A stretch of 64,000 nt of DNA from Evansella alkalicola (GTDB lineage Bacteria > Bacillota > Bacilli > Bacillales > Salisediminibacteriaceae). Within the stretch, counting starts at the first letter, position 1; each line of letters opens with the position of its first letter. The notes under the pieces are model-generated. The model did no database searches. It was given only the letters and a program-made list of their open reading frames with translations, and was not told the DNA's origin. The position numbers were made by a program, and so were the translations under genes. Below, piece by piece: positions 1 through 8,967 of the stretch. The stretch spans positions 62,001 to 126,000 of the forward strand of contig NZ_JAHQCR010000030.1 in NCBI RefSeq assembly GCF_019042735.1. Direction: 5' to 3'.

Positions 1-801
1 AATAATCATGTTAGGAGGGAGTACTTCAAGCTGATCACAGACAAGGTTAATATATTCTTCGGCGCTCATGAACTGTACGAGCCCTTTTTCATATTGCTTT
101 ACCATAGCTGTCTTTTTCAACAAATGAAGAAGGTGTATTTTAATTCCTTGTACGTCCAGTTTTGCAACTTCTTTTGCCGTTTCCATCATCATATGGTGAT
201 CCTCCAAAGGTAGACCATTGATAATATGGGAGCAAATGCGAATATTATGCTTTCTAAGTTTTTCTACGCCTTCCACATAGCAAGCATAGTCATGAGCTCG
301 ATTAATGAGGTCCGCCGTTCTTTGGTGGACAGTTTGTAATCCAAGCTCAACCCAAAGGTAGGTTCTTTCGTTTAGCTCAGCAAGATATTCAACGACATCG
401 TCAGGTAAACAATCTGGTCTCGTAGCTATCGCCAATCCAACGACGTCATCTTGTTCTAGTATGACTTCAAACATTTCGCGTAATTCTTCGACTGGAGCAT
501 ACGTGTTTGTGTATGCTTGGAAATATCCAATATATTTTCCAGCCTTCCATTTACGATGTAAGTTATCCTTAATAGTGCGGAATTGCGTGACGAGATCGTC
601 TTTTCTGTCCCCTGCAAAATCTCCAGATCCACGCTCGCTACAGAATGTGCAACCGCCACTTGCTACTTTACCGTCGCGGTTAGGACAGTCAAAGCCGCCG
701 TCTAATGGTACTTTAAATATTTTTTCTCCAAATTCAGTTCTTAAATGATTGTTCCATGTGTAGTATCTTTTATCTCCGAAGTGGGGAGGTACTGTGTTCA
801 T
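1..801 (-). CDS. ytqA: Radical SAM protein, YtqA / TIGR01212 family (3' end outside window)
   Basis: 267 codons are visible, and the C-terminus runs off the left edge of the window. The protein begins MNTVPPHFGDKRYYTWNN. Near residues 39-55 it has a cysteine cluster, FDCPNRDG followed by GGCTFCSE, of the C-x(n)-C-x2-C kind that binds the 4Fe-4S cluster in this radical SAM family. The start is ATG at 801. In Bacillus, ytqA sits beside a small methyltransferase gene (ytqB); the expected position of that gene lies outside this window. The family is described as a radical SAM enzyme of uncertain substrate, so the catalysed reaction is not stated here. Family assignment rests on the conserved N-terminus and cysteine spacing. 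Confidence 0.88.
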   Translation of the reverse strand, partial: MNTVPPHFGDKRYYTWNNHLRTEFGEKIFKVPLDGGFDCPNRDGKVASGGCTFCSERGSGDFAGDRKDDLVTQFRTIKDNLHRKWKAGKYIGYFQAYTNTYAPVEELREMFEVILEQDDVVGLAIATRPDCLPDDVVEYLAELNERTYLWVELGLQTVHQRTADLINRAHDYACYVEGVEKLRKHNIRICSHIINGLPLEDHHMMMETAKEVAKLDVQGIKIHLLHLLKKTAMVKQYEKGLVQFMSAEEYINLVCDQLEVLPPNMII

Positions 802-815
802 GATGGTTTTCTCCT

Positions 816-1838
816 TCAATACTCTAAATTCGTAACTTTGTATATACAATTAATTAATTCATCATTGGAAATGTCTCGATGTGTCACAAATCGAATTACT
901 GTTGGAGCAAAGGCAACAGCTAAAATCCCTACCTGTTCAAGCTTTTTGATCCATTCTGAAGCACTTAGTCCGGATGGCTTTGTGTCCACAAGTATAATGT
1001 TCGATTCCACCTGATTCATAACCGTAAATCCTGAATGTTCATCAATTGCCTTTGCTAAACGTTTAGCGTTCTGATGATCCTCTTTTAGTTGAGGTATACC
1101 AGTTTTTAAAGCGTGTAGTCCAGGGGCAGCGATGACTCCAGCTTGCCTTAAGCCACCACCAAGCATTTTACGTTTCTTTCTTGCTTCACGGATGAAACTT
1201 TTGTCACCAGCTAGGATAGATCCAACTGGTGCTCCTAATCCCTTTGACAGGCAAAATTGAATGGAATCACTAAAGGTAGCCAATTCCTTCACAGTTGTAT
1301 TTAGTGACACTGCCGCATTAAAAATTCTTGCACCATCTATATGAACTGGGACATTGTTTGACTTAGCTAGTGAATACACTTCTTTCATATAGGAAAGGGG
1401 AAGAACGGAGCCTCCACTTCTGTTATGGGTGTTTTCCAACCAAATCAAACCTGTTTCTGGAAAGTGAATATCGTTTCCACGAATTGCCCCTTCCATTTCT
1501 TCTAGATTCATTTTTCCGTTTTCATTAATTAATGTTCTTGATTGAACGCCTGCAAAAACAGAAGCTGCAGCTGCTTCATATAAAAACACATGGGATTCGT
1601 TGTCCATGATGATTTCATTACCAGGCTTCGTATGAGTTAAGATTGCTGCTTGATTTCCTTGAGTACCACTTGTTACAAAGAGAGCGGCTTCCTTACCAAC
1701 AAGTTCTGCAGCATATTTTTCAAGTTCATTAACAGTGGGGTCTTCTCCATAAACATCATCTCCTACAACTGCTTCAACCATCTTCTGTCTCATTTCAGCT
1801 GTAGGTTTCGTTACCGTATCACTTCTTAAATCTATCAT
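816..1838 (-). CDS. ltaE: Low-specificity L-threonine aldolase (PLP enzyme)
   Basis: A 340-residue fold-type I PLP enzyme that splits L-threonine or L-allo-threonine into glycine and acetaldehyde. The N-terminal MIDLRSDTVTKPT is the family signature. The Schiff-base lysine is K199 in FCLSKGLGAPVG, and HIDGARIFNA (about residues 166-175) carries the PLP-nitrogen aspartate. A GTG five codons upstream is in frame, but the ATG at 1838 is preceded by AGGTGA at good spacing and gives the usual family N-terminus. The gene ends 14 bp from ytqA and reads the same way, so the two may be cotranscribed. It is divergent from the MFS gene at 2008. Confidence 0.92.
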   Translation of the reverse strand: MIDLRSDTVTKPTAEMRQKMVEAVVGDDVYGEDPTVNELEKYAAELVGKEAALFVTSGTQGNQAAILTHTKPGNEIIMDNESHVFLYEAAAASVFAGVQSRTLINENGKMNLEEMEGAIRGNDIHFPETGLIWLENTHNRSGGSVLPLSYMKEVYSLAKSNNVPVHIDGARIFNAAVSLNTTVKELATFSDSIQFCLSKGLGAPVGSILAGDKSFIREARKKRKMLGGGLRQAGVIAAPGLHALKTGIPQLKEDHQNAKRLAKAIDEHSGFTVMNQVESNIILVDTKPSGLSASEWIKKLEQVGILAVAFAPTVIRFVTHRDISNDELINCIYKVTNLEY

Positions 1839-2007
1839 GTGGATCACCTGCACTTTACACTAAATTCTTAACACATCCTATCATAGAAAAAGAAAGCTGT
1901 CACAAGGGGAAAAAGTGGGAAGGAAAATAAGGAAAATAATTATTGTTGCCAAAAAATCTTGAATCATCTAATATCTTACTTAGTGAAACGAAAGAAAGGG
2001 GATCGTT

Positions 2008-3210
2008 ATGCCAAGATCAATATGGATCCTTGTTATAGGTATGGCCATCAATATTACTGGGGCCTCTTTTTTATGGCCTTTAAATACAATTTATATGCAC
2101 CAGGAGTTAGGGCAACCCCTATCCGTAGCTGGGATTGTCCTTATGTTCAACGGTTTAGCTGGTATTATTGGAAATCTAATCGGAGGAAAGCTATTTGATC
2201 GTATTGGTGGATATCGAACCATTATTATGGGAGTGTCGATTACAATGGGGAGTGCCTTTACTCTGGCTATTCTACACGAATCCTTCATTGCTTATATCGT
2301 TCTACTTATTGGCTTAGGATTTGGTTCAGGACTTATGGTCCCTTGTATGTATGCAATGGCAGGAGCTGTTTGGCCAGAAGGGGGAAGAAAACCCTTTAAT
2401 GCCATGTATGTTGCTCAAAACGTAGGTGTTGCAGTTGGTGCAGCAATCGGAGGCTTCCTAGCAAGCTATCGATTTGATTTTGTTTTCTTAGGGAATGGAC
2501 TCATGTATTTAAGTTTCTTTGTTTTAGCATTTATCTTTTTTCGAAACTTACAAGACAAAAAGGATACGGGATCTGCAACGGACGTTTTTGAACAAGGGCA
2601 ATTAATAGCAAATAAAAAACGGTTCCATGCCCTACTTGTGTTGTGTGCTGGATTTCTTATTTGCTGGATTGCTTATGTCCAATGGCAGACGACTATTTCT
2701 GTTCATACACAAAACTTAGGAATACCCCTAAATCAATACAGTGTTTTATGGACTATAAATGGTGCAATGATTGTTTTTTGTCAGCCTATTATCCGCTTTT
2801 TTATTAAACGGTGGGTACATTCACTTAAAGCGCAAATTTATGTAGGTGTAGCCATTTTTACTGTAGCATATATCATTTTAAGTCAAGCATCAGTTTTTAC
2901 AGCTTTTCTAGCAGCAATGATTGTGCTGACCATTGGTGAAATGTTTGTCTGGCCGGCAATTCCAACAATTGCCCATAAGTTGGCACCTAAAGAGAAGGCT
3001 GGTTTTTATCAAGGGATTGTTAATAGTGTTGGAACGGGTGGTAGATTAATTGGTCCATTATTCGGCGGAGTCATTGTAGATTTGTTTGGAATGTCAGCTT
3101 TATTCTATCTTCTGGCAGCCATGTTCTCCATTCCAATTGTTACAACCCTATTGTTTGATCGGAAAATAGAGGATAAATCTTTCTCTAAGCGTGATTTAGA
3201 GTCAGCATAA
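2008..3210 (+). CDS. yttB: Major facilitator superfamily transporter, YttB-like
   Basis: A 400-residue polytopic membrane protein with about 12 hydrophobic segments. The loop 2-3 signature GNLIGGKLFDRIGGYR (about residues 55-70) is typical of drug-efflux MFS proteins, and the second half repeats the pattern with GGRLIGPLFGGVIVD. The start ATG follows AAAGGGG at 7-nt spacing. In B. subtilis the similar gene yttB lies next to leuS, which matches the position here; the symbol rests on that synteny and is tentative. Substrate unknown. The gene is divergent from ltaE, and no clear terminator separates it from the downstream leuS promoter. Confidence 0.8.
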   Translation: MPRSIWILVIGMAINITGASFLWPLNTIYMHQELGQPLSVAGIVLMFNGLAGIIGNLIGGKLFDRIGGYRTIIMGVSITMGSAFTLAILHESFIAYIVLLIGLGFGSGLMVPCMYAMAGAVWPEGGRKPFNAMYVAQNVGVAVGAAIGGFLASYRFDFVFLGNGLMYLSFFVLAFIFFRNLQDKKDTGSATDVFEQGQLIANKKRFHALLVLCAGFLICWIAYVQWQTTISVHTQNLGIPLNQYSVLWTINGAMIVFCQPIIRFFIKRWVHSLKAQIYVGVAIFTVAYIILSQASVFTAFLAAMIVLTIGEMFVWPAIPTIAHKLAPKEKAGFYQGIVNSVGTGGRLIGPLFGGVIVDLFGMSALFYLLAAMFSIPIVTTLLFDRKIEDKSFSKRDLESA

Positions 3211-3312
3211 GTAAAAATGTTTATACGATATACTACTCAGAAAATTTTTCTTGCAAAATAGGCCTTGTTTAAATAAAATTTATTTTGTCTACTATATATA
3301 ATAGAACTTTAC

Positions 3313-3342
3313 TTGACAGTTTGATAAGCGATTGCATACAAT
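3313..3342 (+). promoter_or_regulatory. SigA-type promoter of the leuS T-box transcript
   Basis: TTGACA at 3313-3318 and TACAAT at 3337-3342, spacer 18. Transcription would begin near 3349, just before the T-box leader. Confidence 0.75.
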
Positions 3343-3348
3343 AGCAAT

Positions 3349-3625
3349 TAATCATATAGAAATGTCGAAAGATGATGACGAGGAATAGTAATGAATTTAT
3401 TGTGCTACAGAGAGTTAACGGTTGGTGGAAGTTAACGGCAATAATCATGAACTCACCTCTGAATTGCAAAGGGGAAAATGAAGTACCCTTTGACGTCACC
3501 CACGTTACGGGAATGAAGTGAGCATAATGTCACATTTATGCTAATGTGGGTGGTACCGCGGGTAAGGTAATGTATAATTCAACCTCTCGTCCCTAGCAAA
3601 GGCTAGGGATGGGAGGTTTTTTAAT
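3349..3625 (+). promoter_or_regulatory. Leucine T-box leader of leuS
   Basis: A tRNA-sensing leader. The T-box sequence with TGGTACCGCGG spans 3543-3561, where the antiterminator bulge pairs with the uncharged tRNA acceptor end. The stem I specifier is CTC at 3452-3454 in the context GAA-CTC-ACC, a leucine codon that agrees with the downstream leuS. A G+C-rich terminator follows at 3581-3622: CCTCTCGTCCCTAGC pairs with GCTAGGGATGGGAGG before a T run. When tRNA-Leu is uncharged, the antiterminator forms and leuS is read through. Confidence 0.95.
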
Positions 3626-3784
3626 GCTTTAAAGCGTAGTACGAAGGGGTTAGGCGACTTCTATGAAGAAAGGGATTTTGCATAAGCTTCATAAACCTTA
3701 GCGGTACTAATTAATGGAGTAGTATGGACTTAAGAAATTGTGTGGATAAAGATTATTTTTATATAAATGAAGGAGGCTGTAACT

Positions 3785-6202
3785 ATGTCATTTGACCATT
3801 TGCAAGTTGAAAAAAAGTGGCAAGATTTTTGGGAAGAGAATAAGACGTTTAAAACAGAGGAGGAAGACAATAAAGATAAATTTTATGCATTAGATATGTT
3901 TCCATATCCATCTGGTGCAGGTTTACATGTGGGGCACCCTGAAGGGTATACAGCAACAGATATTCTATCCCGTATGAAAAGAATGCAAGGATATAACGTT
4001 CTTCATCCAATGGGATGGGATGCATTTGGACTTCCAGCAGAGCAGTATGCTTTAGATACTGGGAAGCATCCTAGAGAATTTACTTTGAAAAACATTGATA
4101 ATTTCCGTCGTCAAATTAAAGCCCTTGGCTTCTCATATGATTGGGATCGGGAAGTAAATACGACTGATGCGGACTATGTGAAATGGACACAATGGATTTT
4201 TCTAAAACTATATGAAAAAGGATTAGCATACATTGATGAAGTACCTGTAAACTGGTGTCCTGCCCTTGGAACGGTTTTAGCCAATGAAGAAGTAATTGAT
4301 GGTAAGAGTGAACGTGGTGGACACCCTGTAGAGCGTCGTCCTATGAAGCAGTGGATGCTTAAAATTACTGCCTATGCAGATCGTCTGCTTGAAGACCTTG
4401 AAGAGTTAGACTGGCCAGAGAGCATCAAAGATATGCAACGAAACTGGATCGGACGTTCAGAAGGGGCAGATGTTACCTTCACAATTGCAGGGACTGAGCA
4501 CTCGATCACCGTGTTTACGACTCGTCCAGATACATTGTTTGGTGCTACTTACCTAGTACTCGCACCTGAGCATAAATTAGTCTCTTCCATTGTAAGCGAA
4601 GAGCAACGAGCAGCTGTTGAAGCGTATCAAAATAAGGTGGCAACGAAAAGTGACTTAGAACGAACGGAGCTTTCTAAGGAAAAAACAGGTGTTTTCACAG
4701 GAGGGTACGCAAAGCATCCCGTAACGGGTGAAAAGCTTCCAATCTGGATTGCTGACTATGTTCTTGTAAGCTATGGAACAGGTGCAATTATGGCAGTTCC
4801 AGGACATGATGAAAGGGACTATGAATTTGCCAAAGAATTTGAGCTACCGATTGTTGAGGTAGTATCAGGTGGAGACGTAGCCACTGAAGCATATGCTGGA
4901 GACGGCCCACACGTAAACTCTGACTTCCTTAATGGACTAAACAATGAGGAAGCAATAAGTAAAATGATTGACTGGCTTGTGGATAACAATAAGGGTGAAA
5001 AGCGGGTGACGTATCGTCTTCGTGATTGGTTATTTAGTCGCCAACGTTATTGGGGAGAGCCGATCCCAATTATCCATTATGAAGATGGATCTATGAAACC
5101 TGTACCAGAGGATCAGCTTCCGTTAACACTTCCTGATTTGGAGGAGTTTAAACCTTCTGGAACTGGCGAATCACCACTTGCCAATGCCGAGGATTGGTTG
5201 TTTGTAACGGACCCTGAAACTGGAATGAAAGGTCGCAGAGAAACGAATACAATGCCACAGTGGGCAGGTAGCTGCTGGTATTACCTTCGTTATATTGACC
5301 CACATAATGATCAGGCCCTTGCTGATGCAGAAAAATTAAAGAAGTGGCTTCCAGTAGACATATATATTGGTGGAGCAGAGCACGCAGTGTTACATCTATT
5401 GTATGCTCGTTTCTGGCACAAGTTCCTATACGATATTGGTGTTGTTCACACGAAGGAGCCATTCCAAAAGCTATATAACCAAGGAATGATTCTTGGTGAA
5501 AATAATGAAAAAATGAGTAAATCAAAAGGAAATGTCGTAAATCCTGATGATATTGTAGAAAGCCACGGTGCAGATACACTTCGACTATATGAAATGTTCA
5601 TGGGACCTTTAGATGCTTCTATCGCCTGGAGCACGAATGGTCTTGATGGTGCCCGTCGATTCCTTGATCGTGTATGGCGTTTGATTGTTACTGATGAAGG
5701 CAATGTGAATCAAGCTATTGGTGATTTTGAAGCAACAGGAGAGATGACTAGAACCTACCATCAAACAGTGAAAAAGGTGACGGATGACTTCGAACACCTT
5801 CGTTTTAACACAGGCATTTCACAAATGATGGTATTCGTTAACGAAGCATATAAGCAGGAGAAACTATCTAAATCCCATGTGGAAGGCTTTGTGAAAATGC
5901 TGTCGCCTGTTGCGCCACACCTGTGTGAAGAGTTGTGGAGTCGCCTCGGTCACACAGAATCCATTTCATACGAAGCTTGGCCAACGTATGATGAGAGCTT
6001 GTTAGTGGAAAACGAAGTGGAAATCGTTGTCCAAGTGAACGGTAAAGTCCGCTCGAAGCTTGTCATCGCTAAGGATGCCTCACGTGAAGAAATGGAAGAA
6101 AAAGCTAAGGCTCTTGAAAAAATCCAAGAAGAAATAGTAGGGAAAACTGTACGCAAAGTCATTGCAGTACCTGGAAAGCTTGTAAACATTGTAGCTAATT
6201 AG
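3785..6202 (+). CDS. leuS: Leucyl-tRNA synthetase
   Basis: 805-residue class Ia aminoacyl-tRNA synthetase that charges tRNA-Leu. The HIGH motif is HVGH in SGAGLHVGHPEGY (about residue 45), the KMSKS motif is EKMSKSKGN near residue 576, and the CP1 editing domain has the TTRPDTLFGATY motif near residue 250. An in-frame ATG at 3767 lies upstream of the ribosome site; AAGGAGGC followed by the ATG at 3785 gives the correct start, MSFDHLQVEKKW. Length is normal for bacterial LeuRS. Expression is controlled by the leucine T-box in front; the first hairpin of the downstream repeat probably terminates the transcript. Confidence 0.98.
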   Translation: MSFDHLQVEKKWQDFWEENKTFKTEEEDNKDKFYALDMFPYPSGAGLHVGHPEGYTATDILSRMKRMQGYNVLHPMGWDAFGLPAEQYALDTGKHPREFTLKNIDNFRRQIKALGFSYDWDREVNTTDADYVKWTQWIFLKLYEKGLAYIDEVPVNWCPALGTVLANEEVIDGKSERGGHPVERRPMKQWMLKITAYADRLLEDLEELDWPESIKDMQRNWIGRSEGADVTFTIAGTEHSITVFTTRPDTLFGATYLVLAPEHKLVSSIVSEEQRAAVEAYQNKVATKSDLERTELSKEKTGVFTGGYAKHPVTGEKLPIWIADYVLVSYGTGAIMAVPGHDERDYEFAKEFELPIVEVVSGGDVATEAYAGDGPHVNSDFLNGLNNEEAISKMIDWLVDNNKGEKRVTYRLRDWLFSRQRYWGEPIPIIHYEDGSMKPVPEDQLPLTLPDLEEFKPSGTGESPLANAEDWLFVTDPETGMKGRRETNTMPQWAGSCWYYLRYIDPHNDQALADAEKLKKWLPVDIYIGGAEHAVLHLLYARFWHKFLYDIGVVHTKEPFQKLYNQGMILGENNEKMSKSKGNVVNPDDIVESHGADTLRLYEMFMGPLDASIAWSTNGLDGARRFLDRVWRLIVTDEGNVNQAIGDFEATGEMTRTYHQTVKKVTDDFEHLRFNTGISQMMVFVNEAYKQEKLSKSHVEGFVKMLSPVAPHLCEELWSRLGHTESISYEAWPTYDESLLVENEVEIVVQVNGKVRSKLVIAKDASREEMEEKAKALEKIQEEIVGKTVRKVIAVPGKLVNIVAN

Positions 6203-6253
6203 TCTTTTGAAATTGTTTGAGTTACGAGAATTGTAAAAAAGAAGAAAATAAAA

Positions 6254-6425
6254 AAATGCGGACTAGAATCCATAGTAGCTGGAAATCTAGACCGCATTTT
6301 TTTGGAATGGGGACAGGAATCTGTGAGTATTGGAAATCTAGTCCGCATTTTCTCGGAATGCGGCCAGGAATCCATGACATCACAAAAACTAGTCCGCATT
6401 CCAACAATAGGAAATGCGGACTTAA
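6254..6425. repeat. Three tandem 51-bp hairpin repeats plus a partial fourth
   Basis: The core CTAGtCCGCATTT recurs at about 6287, 6338 and 6389, a period of 51 bp, with the opposite core AAATGCGGAC at 6254 and 6412. Each unit can fold into a hairpin. The first (AAAAAATGCGGACTAGA pairing with TCTAGACCGCATTTTTTT) ends in a T run and can serve as the leuS terminator. A single hairpin with the same core lies at 63059-63097. Confidence 0.85.
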
Positions 6426-6435
6426 TGTTTACAAC

Positions 6436-7710
6436 CTATTCTTCCCATTGACTCATTGCAGCAGCTTGCCCTGCTGTATAACCTGTGGAAAAGGCTACAG
6501 TGATGTTATAGCCCCCTGTATATCCGTGAAGGTCCATGACTTCACCACAGAAGAATAAGCCCTTCATAAATTTTGATTCCATGCGCTTTGGATATACTTC
6601 TTTAACGGAAACACCACCACCAGTTACGAATGCTTTTTCAAGTGATAATGTACCCGTTGCTTGAATAGGAAAATGCTTCACGAGTCGAGAAAGATTACGT
6701 AGTTTTTCATGAGATATTTCTGCTTGTACGAGCATTGGGTCAATATCTGCCATAGTAAGAAGTACAGGAACTAGTCGTTCAGGCACCCACCCAATTAGCA
6801 CATTTTTAATAGCTTTTTTCTGTTGCTGGTCTAATAGAGACAGTAAACCTGTAAAAAGCTCATCTTCATGACTACTAGGGAAAATGTCCAATTCTATTGG
6901 TATTTTTGAAATACTGTATTTTTTCTTTGCTTTCACAACATATTGACTACAGCGAAGGGAAATTGGACCTGATATGCCAAAATGAGTAAAGATCATGTCC
7001 CCTTCGTGTGCTTTTATTAGTTTTCCTGTTTTAGGATCTAGAACGGATAGCTTAACATCACGTAATGATAGTCCTTGCAACTCCCTTTTCCTTATATATT
7101 GATCATTTGCTGTGATTGGAACTTCTGTTGGATATAGCTCTGTGATGGTATGTCCAGCCTTTTTTGCCCAAGGATAGCCATCACCAGTACTACCTGTATG
7201 CGGGACAGATTTTCCACCAACCGCAACAATGACATTAGGTGCTTTAATTTGTTCACCTGATTCTAACTTAATCCCCAATACTATCTTTTGATCAAAGTCA
7301 TATATGACATCCCTCACACTAACATTAGTGCGAATTTCTACTTTTAGTGATCTAATTTTGTCGACTAAAGCCCTTACAACCGAAATGGCTTTATCTGTTA
7401 CTGGAAACATTCTTCCACGGTCTTCTTCCTTCAGTTGAATACCTAGGTTTTCAAAAAACTGGATGATATCTTCATTATTAAAAACGGAAAATGGGCTATA
7501 CATAAATCTACCGTTTCCAGGAATGTGGTGAATGATCTCTTCCACATCTGCTCTATTTGTGACATTGCACCTACCTCCACCAGAGATGGCCAATTTCCGT
7601 CCGAGTTTATTTCCTTTATCACAGAGTAGAACTCTTGCCCCATACTCTGCTGCTGCTACAGAGGCCATCAAACCAGAAGGGCCGCCCCCAATTACAATTA
7701 CATCATACAT
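6436..7710 (-). CDS. ytfP: FAD-dependent oxidoreductase, YtfP / BaiN / HI0933 family
   Basis: 424-residue flavoprotein. The N-terminal dinucleotide-binding motif VIVIGGGPSGLMASVAAAEYG (written here in part: GGGPSG at residues 9-14) binds FAD. GRKLAISGGGRCNVTN near residue 37 is the family signature, and FCGEVMDLHGYTGGYN near the C-terminus closes the FAD site. The start ATG at 7710 has GGAAGGTG upstream. Family members include enzymes reducing bile-acid intermediates, but the physiological substrate in Bacillus is unknown. The stop lies close to the 51-bp repeat array after leuS, with which it is convergent. Confidence 0.87.
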   Translation of the reverse strand: MYDVIVIGGGPSGLMASVAAAEYGARVLLCDKGNKLGRKLAISGGGRCNVTNRADVEEIIHHIPGNGRFMYSPFSVFNNEDIIQFFENLGIQLKEEDRGRMFPVTDKAISVVRALVDKIRSLKVEIRTNVSVRDVIYDFDQKIVLGIKLESGEQIKAPNVIVAVGGKSVPHTGSTGDGYPWAKKAGHTITELYPTEVPITANDQYIRKRELQGLSLRDVKLSVLDPKTGKLIKAHEGDMIFTHFGISGPISLRCSQYVVKAKKKYSISKIPIELDIFPSSHEDELFTGLLSLLDQQQKKAIKNVLIGWVPERLVPVLLTMADIDPMLVQAEISHEKLRNLSRLVKHFPIQATGTLSLEKAFVTGGGVSVKEVYPKRMESKFMKGLFFCGEVMDLHGYTGGYNITVAFSTGYTAGQAAAMSQWEE

Positions 7711-8163
7711 TAACTACACCTTCCATCTTCTTCAATGCAAGTATTTTATCATATAATAGTTCTCCTTGAACAAGTTTCTACTTATCATCATTATCAATCT
7801 TAACTATAAGTTCCATACGTCTAAAAAAACGACATGTTGTTAGGATTTAGTAGACATGCATTGACATTATTACTAATACAGGTCGATGAAATGAGTATTA
7901 CAATTTTTATAATCGACTATATATTTCCGACGCCTGTGTCTTAAACAAGCATATTTTTCATAACAAGTCATAGAACTTTAATAATTATATATCACGAAAT
8001 ACAAGGATATATCATTAAATATAAGTATAAGAATACTTCACATCGTATCACATGCGAAATCGTTTCATTTTTTTCCTCATTCTCTATTTTATTTCTGTTT
8101 TGGATGTGATACACTTCAAGTGGTAAAAATATTAAAGTGAAATTATGGAAGGAGGAGAGGCGC
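7711..8163. other. AT-rich intergenic region without a recognised gene
   Basis: 453 bp between divergent genes. It must hold promoters for ytfP (minus) and the gene at 8164 (plus). A TTGACA at 7861-7866 has no -10 at normal spacing. No hairpin, RNA gene or coding frame could be supported. Confidence 0.5.
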
Positions 8164-8856
8164 ATGTTTCAAACATTAAAAAAGAAGTTTGAAGCAAAAC
8201 AGGCTGTTTGGGCAGCTGAAACGCAAAGAAGAATCAGGGAGTATGCTGAACAGGAGCGGAAAGCATCCTTGGAGAAAATGGAAAAAGAGCAAATGCTACA
8301 ACGTATTTTAAATGAAGAGGTTAATAAGTACCTAAGGACAGTACATCCGACGTTCTTGTTAAAACCGGAGGCATACAAAGCGTTGTTGAACATGTTGCAT
8401 GCTCGCTCCGAGGGGTTAATGAGTTTATCAATAACGATGACAAAGGAAATGCGAAAGGTTTATTCTTTTTATCATAATGAATTAGAAATATTCCTAAAGC
8501 TGCTTGAGAAAAAAGGGTTTAAGCTTGAAGGAAAAGAAGATCTATTTTTAACAACCTTTTTGAATACTTTGAGGGAAAATAATTATAAAAAGTGTTTAGA
8601 ACATTATGGTGATTTCGTACCAGAAGGGTCATCAATTCTTGAAGCCTTTGAAAGGTATTTTGATGTAGTAGATGATCACTTAAAATACGAGAGTGGGAAT
8701 GTCGATTTCTTTGCTACGTATTTAAATAGAAAAGAGATTGCTGATTTTACTTGGACTAAGTCACGTTTAAAGCGTAAATTAAAACATTATGAAAGTGTAA
8801 ATAAAGATAGATTTAAGATGAAACAACTTGAGAGAAGATTAGAAAATATAAGCTAA
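8164..8856 (+). CDS. Hypothetical protein with an N-terminal coiled coil
   Basis: 230 residues, not recognised. The first 60 residues are highly charged and rich in K, E, Q and R with a heptad-like pattern, so a coiled coil is likely. The middle (about 60-190) looks like a soluble all-alpha domain with aromatic residues. The last 30 residues are strongly basic (KSRLKRKLKHYES). No signal peptide or membrane segment is seen. The ATG at 8164 follows GGAGGAG at good spacing; the in-frame GTG at 8137 lacks such a site. It is a single-gene unit closed by the hairpin at 8926. The excellent ribosome site and long open frame support a real gene. Confidence 0.75.
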   Translation: MFQTLKKKFEAKQAVWAAETQRRIREYAEQERKASLEKMEKEQMLQRILNEEVNKYLRTVHPTFLLKPEAYKALLNMLHARSEGLMSLSITMTKEMRKVYSFYHNELEIFLKLLEKKGFKLEGKEDLFLTTFLNTLRENNYKKCLEHYGDFVPEGSSILEAFERYFDVVDDHLKYESGNVDFFATYLNRKEIADFTWTKSRLKRKLKHYESVNKDRFKMKQLERRLENIS

Positions 8857-8925
8857 TTCTTTTCATGGAGCTTCTAGATTTAAGCATTACCGTTTAGATG
8901 GAGAAAACTGAAAAATATATAGGGA

Positions 8926-8967
8926 AAACGAGACCTTTTCACTTAGTGAATTTGTCTCGTTTTTTTT
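8926..8967 (+). terminator. Rho-independent terminator
   Basis: AACGAGAC at 8927-8934 pairs with GTCTCGTT at 8954-8961, followed by a T run to 8967. It ends the transcript of the hypothetical gene at 8164. Confidence 0.9.

Noticed and set aside
3269..3499. Open frame opposite the leuS promoter and T-box
   Set aside because: It lies antisense to a highly conserved RNA leader and has no ribosome site.
3767..3784. Upstream ATG for leuS
   Set aside because: It precedes the AAGGAGG site; MSFDHLQ from 3785 is the family N-terminus.
6222..6407. A periodic 61-codon open frame on the minus strand over the 51-bp repeats
   Set aside because: 51 bp is a multiple of three, so the repeat gives a repeated peptide by chance. 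No ribosome site is seen.
7861..7866. TTGACA as a promoter for the hypothetical gene at 8164
   Set aside because: No -10 at usual spacing, and the gene starts almost 300 bp downstream.
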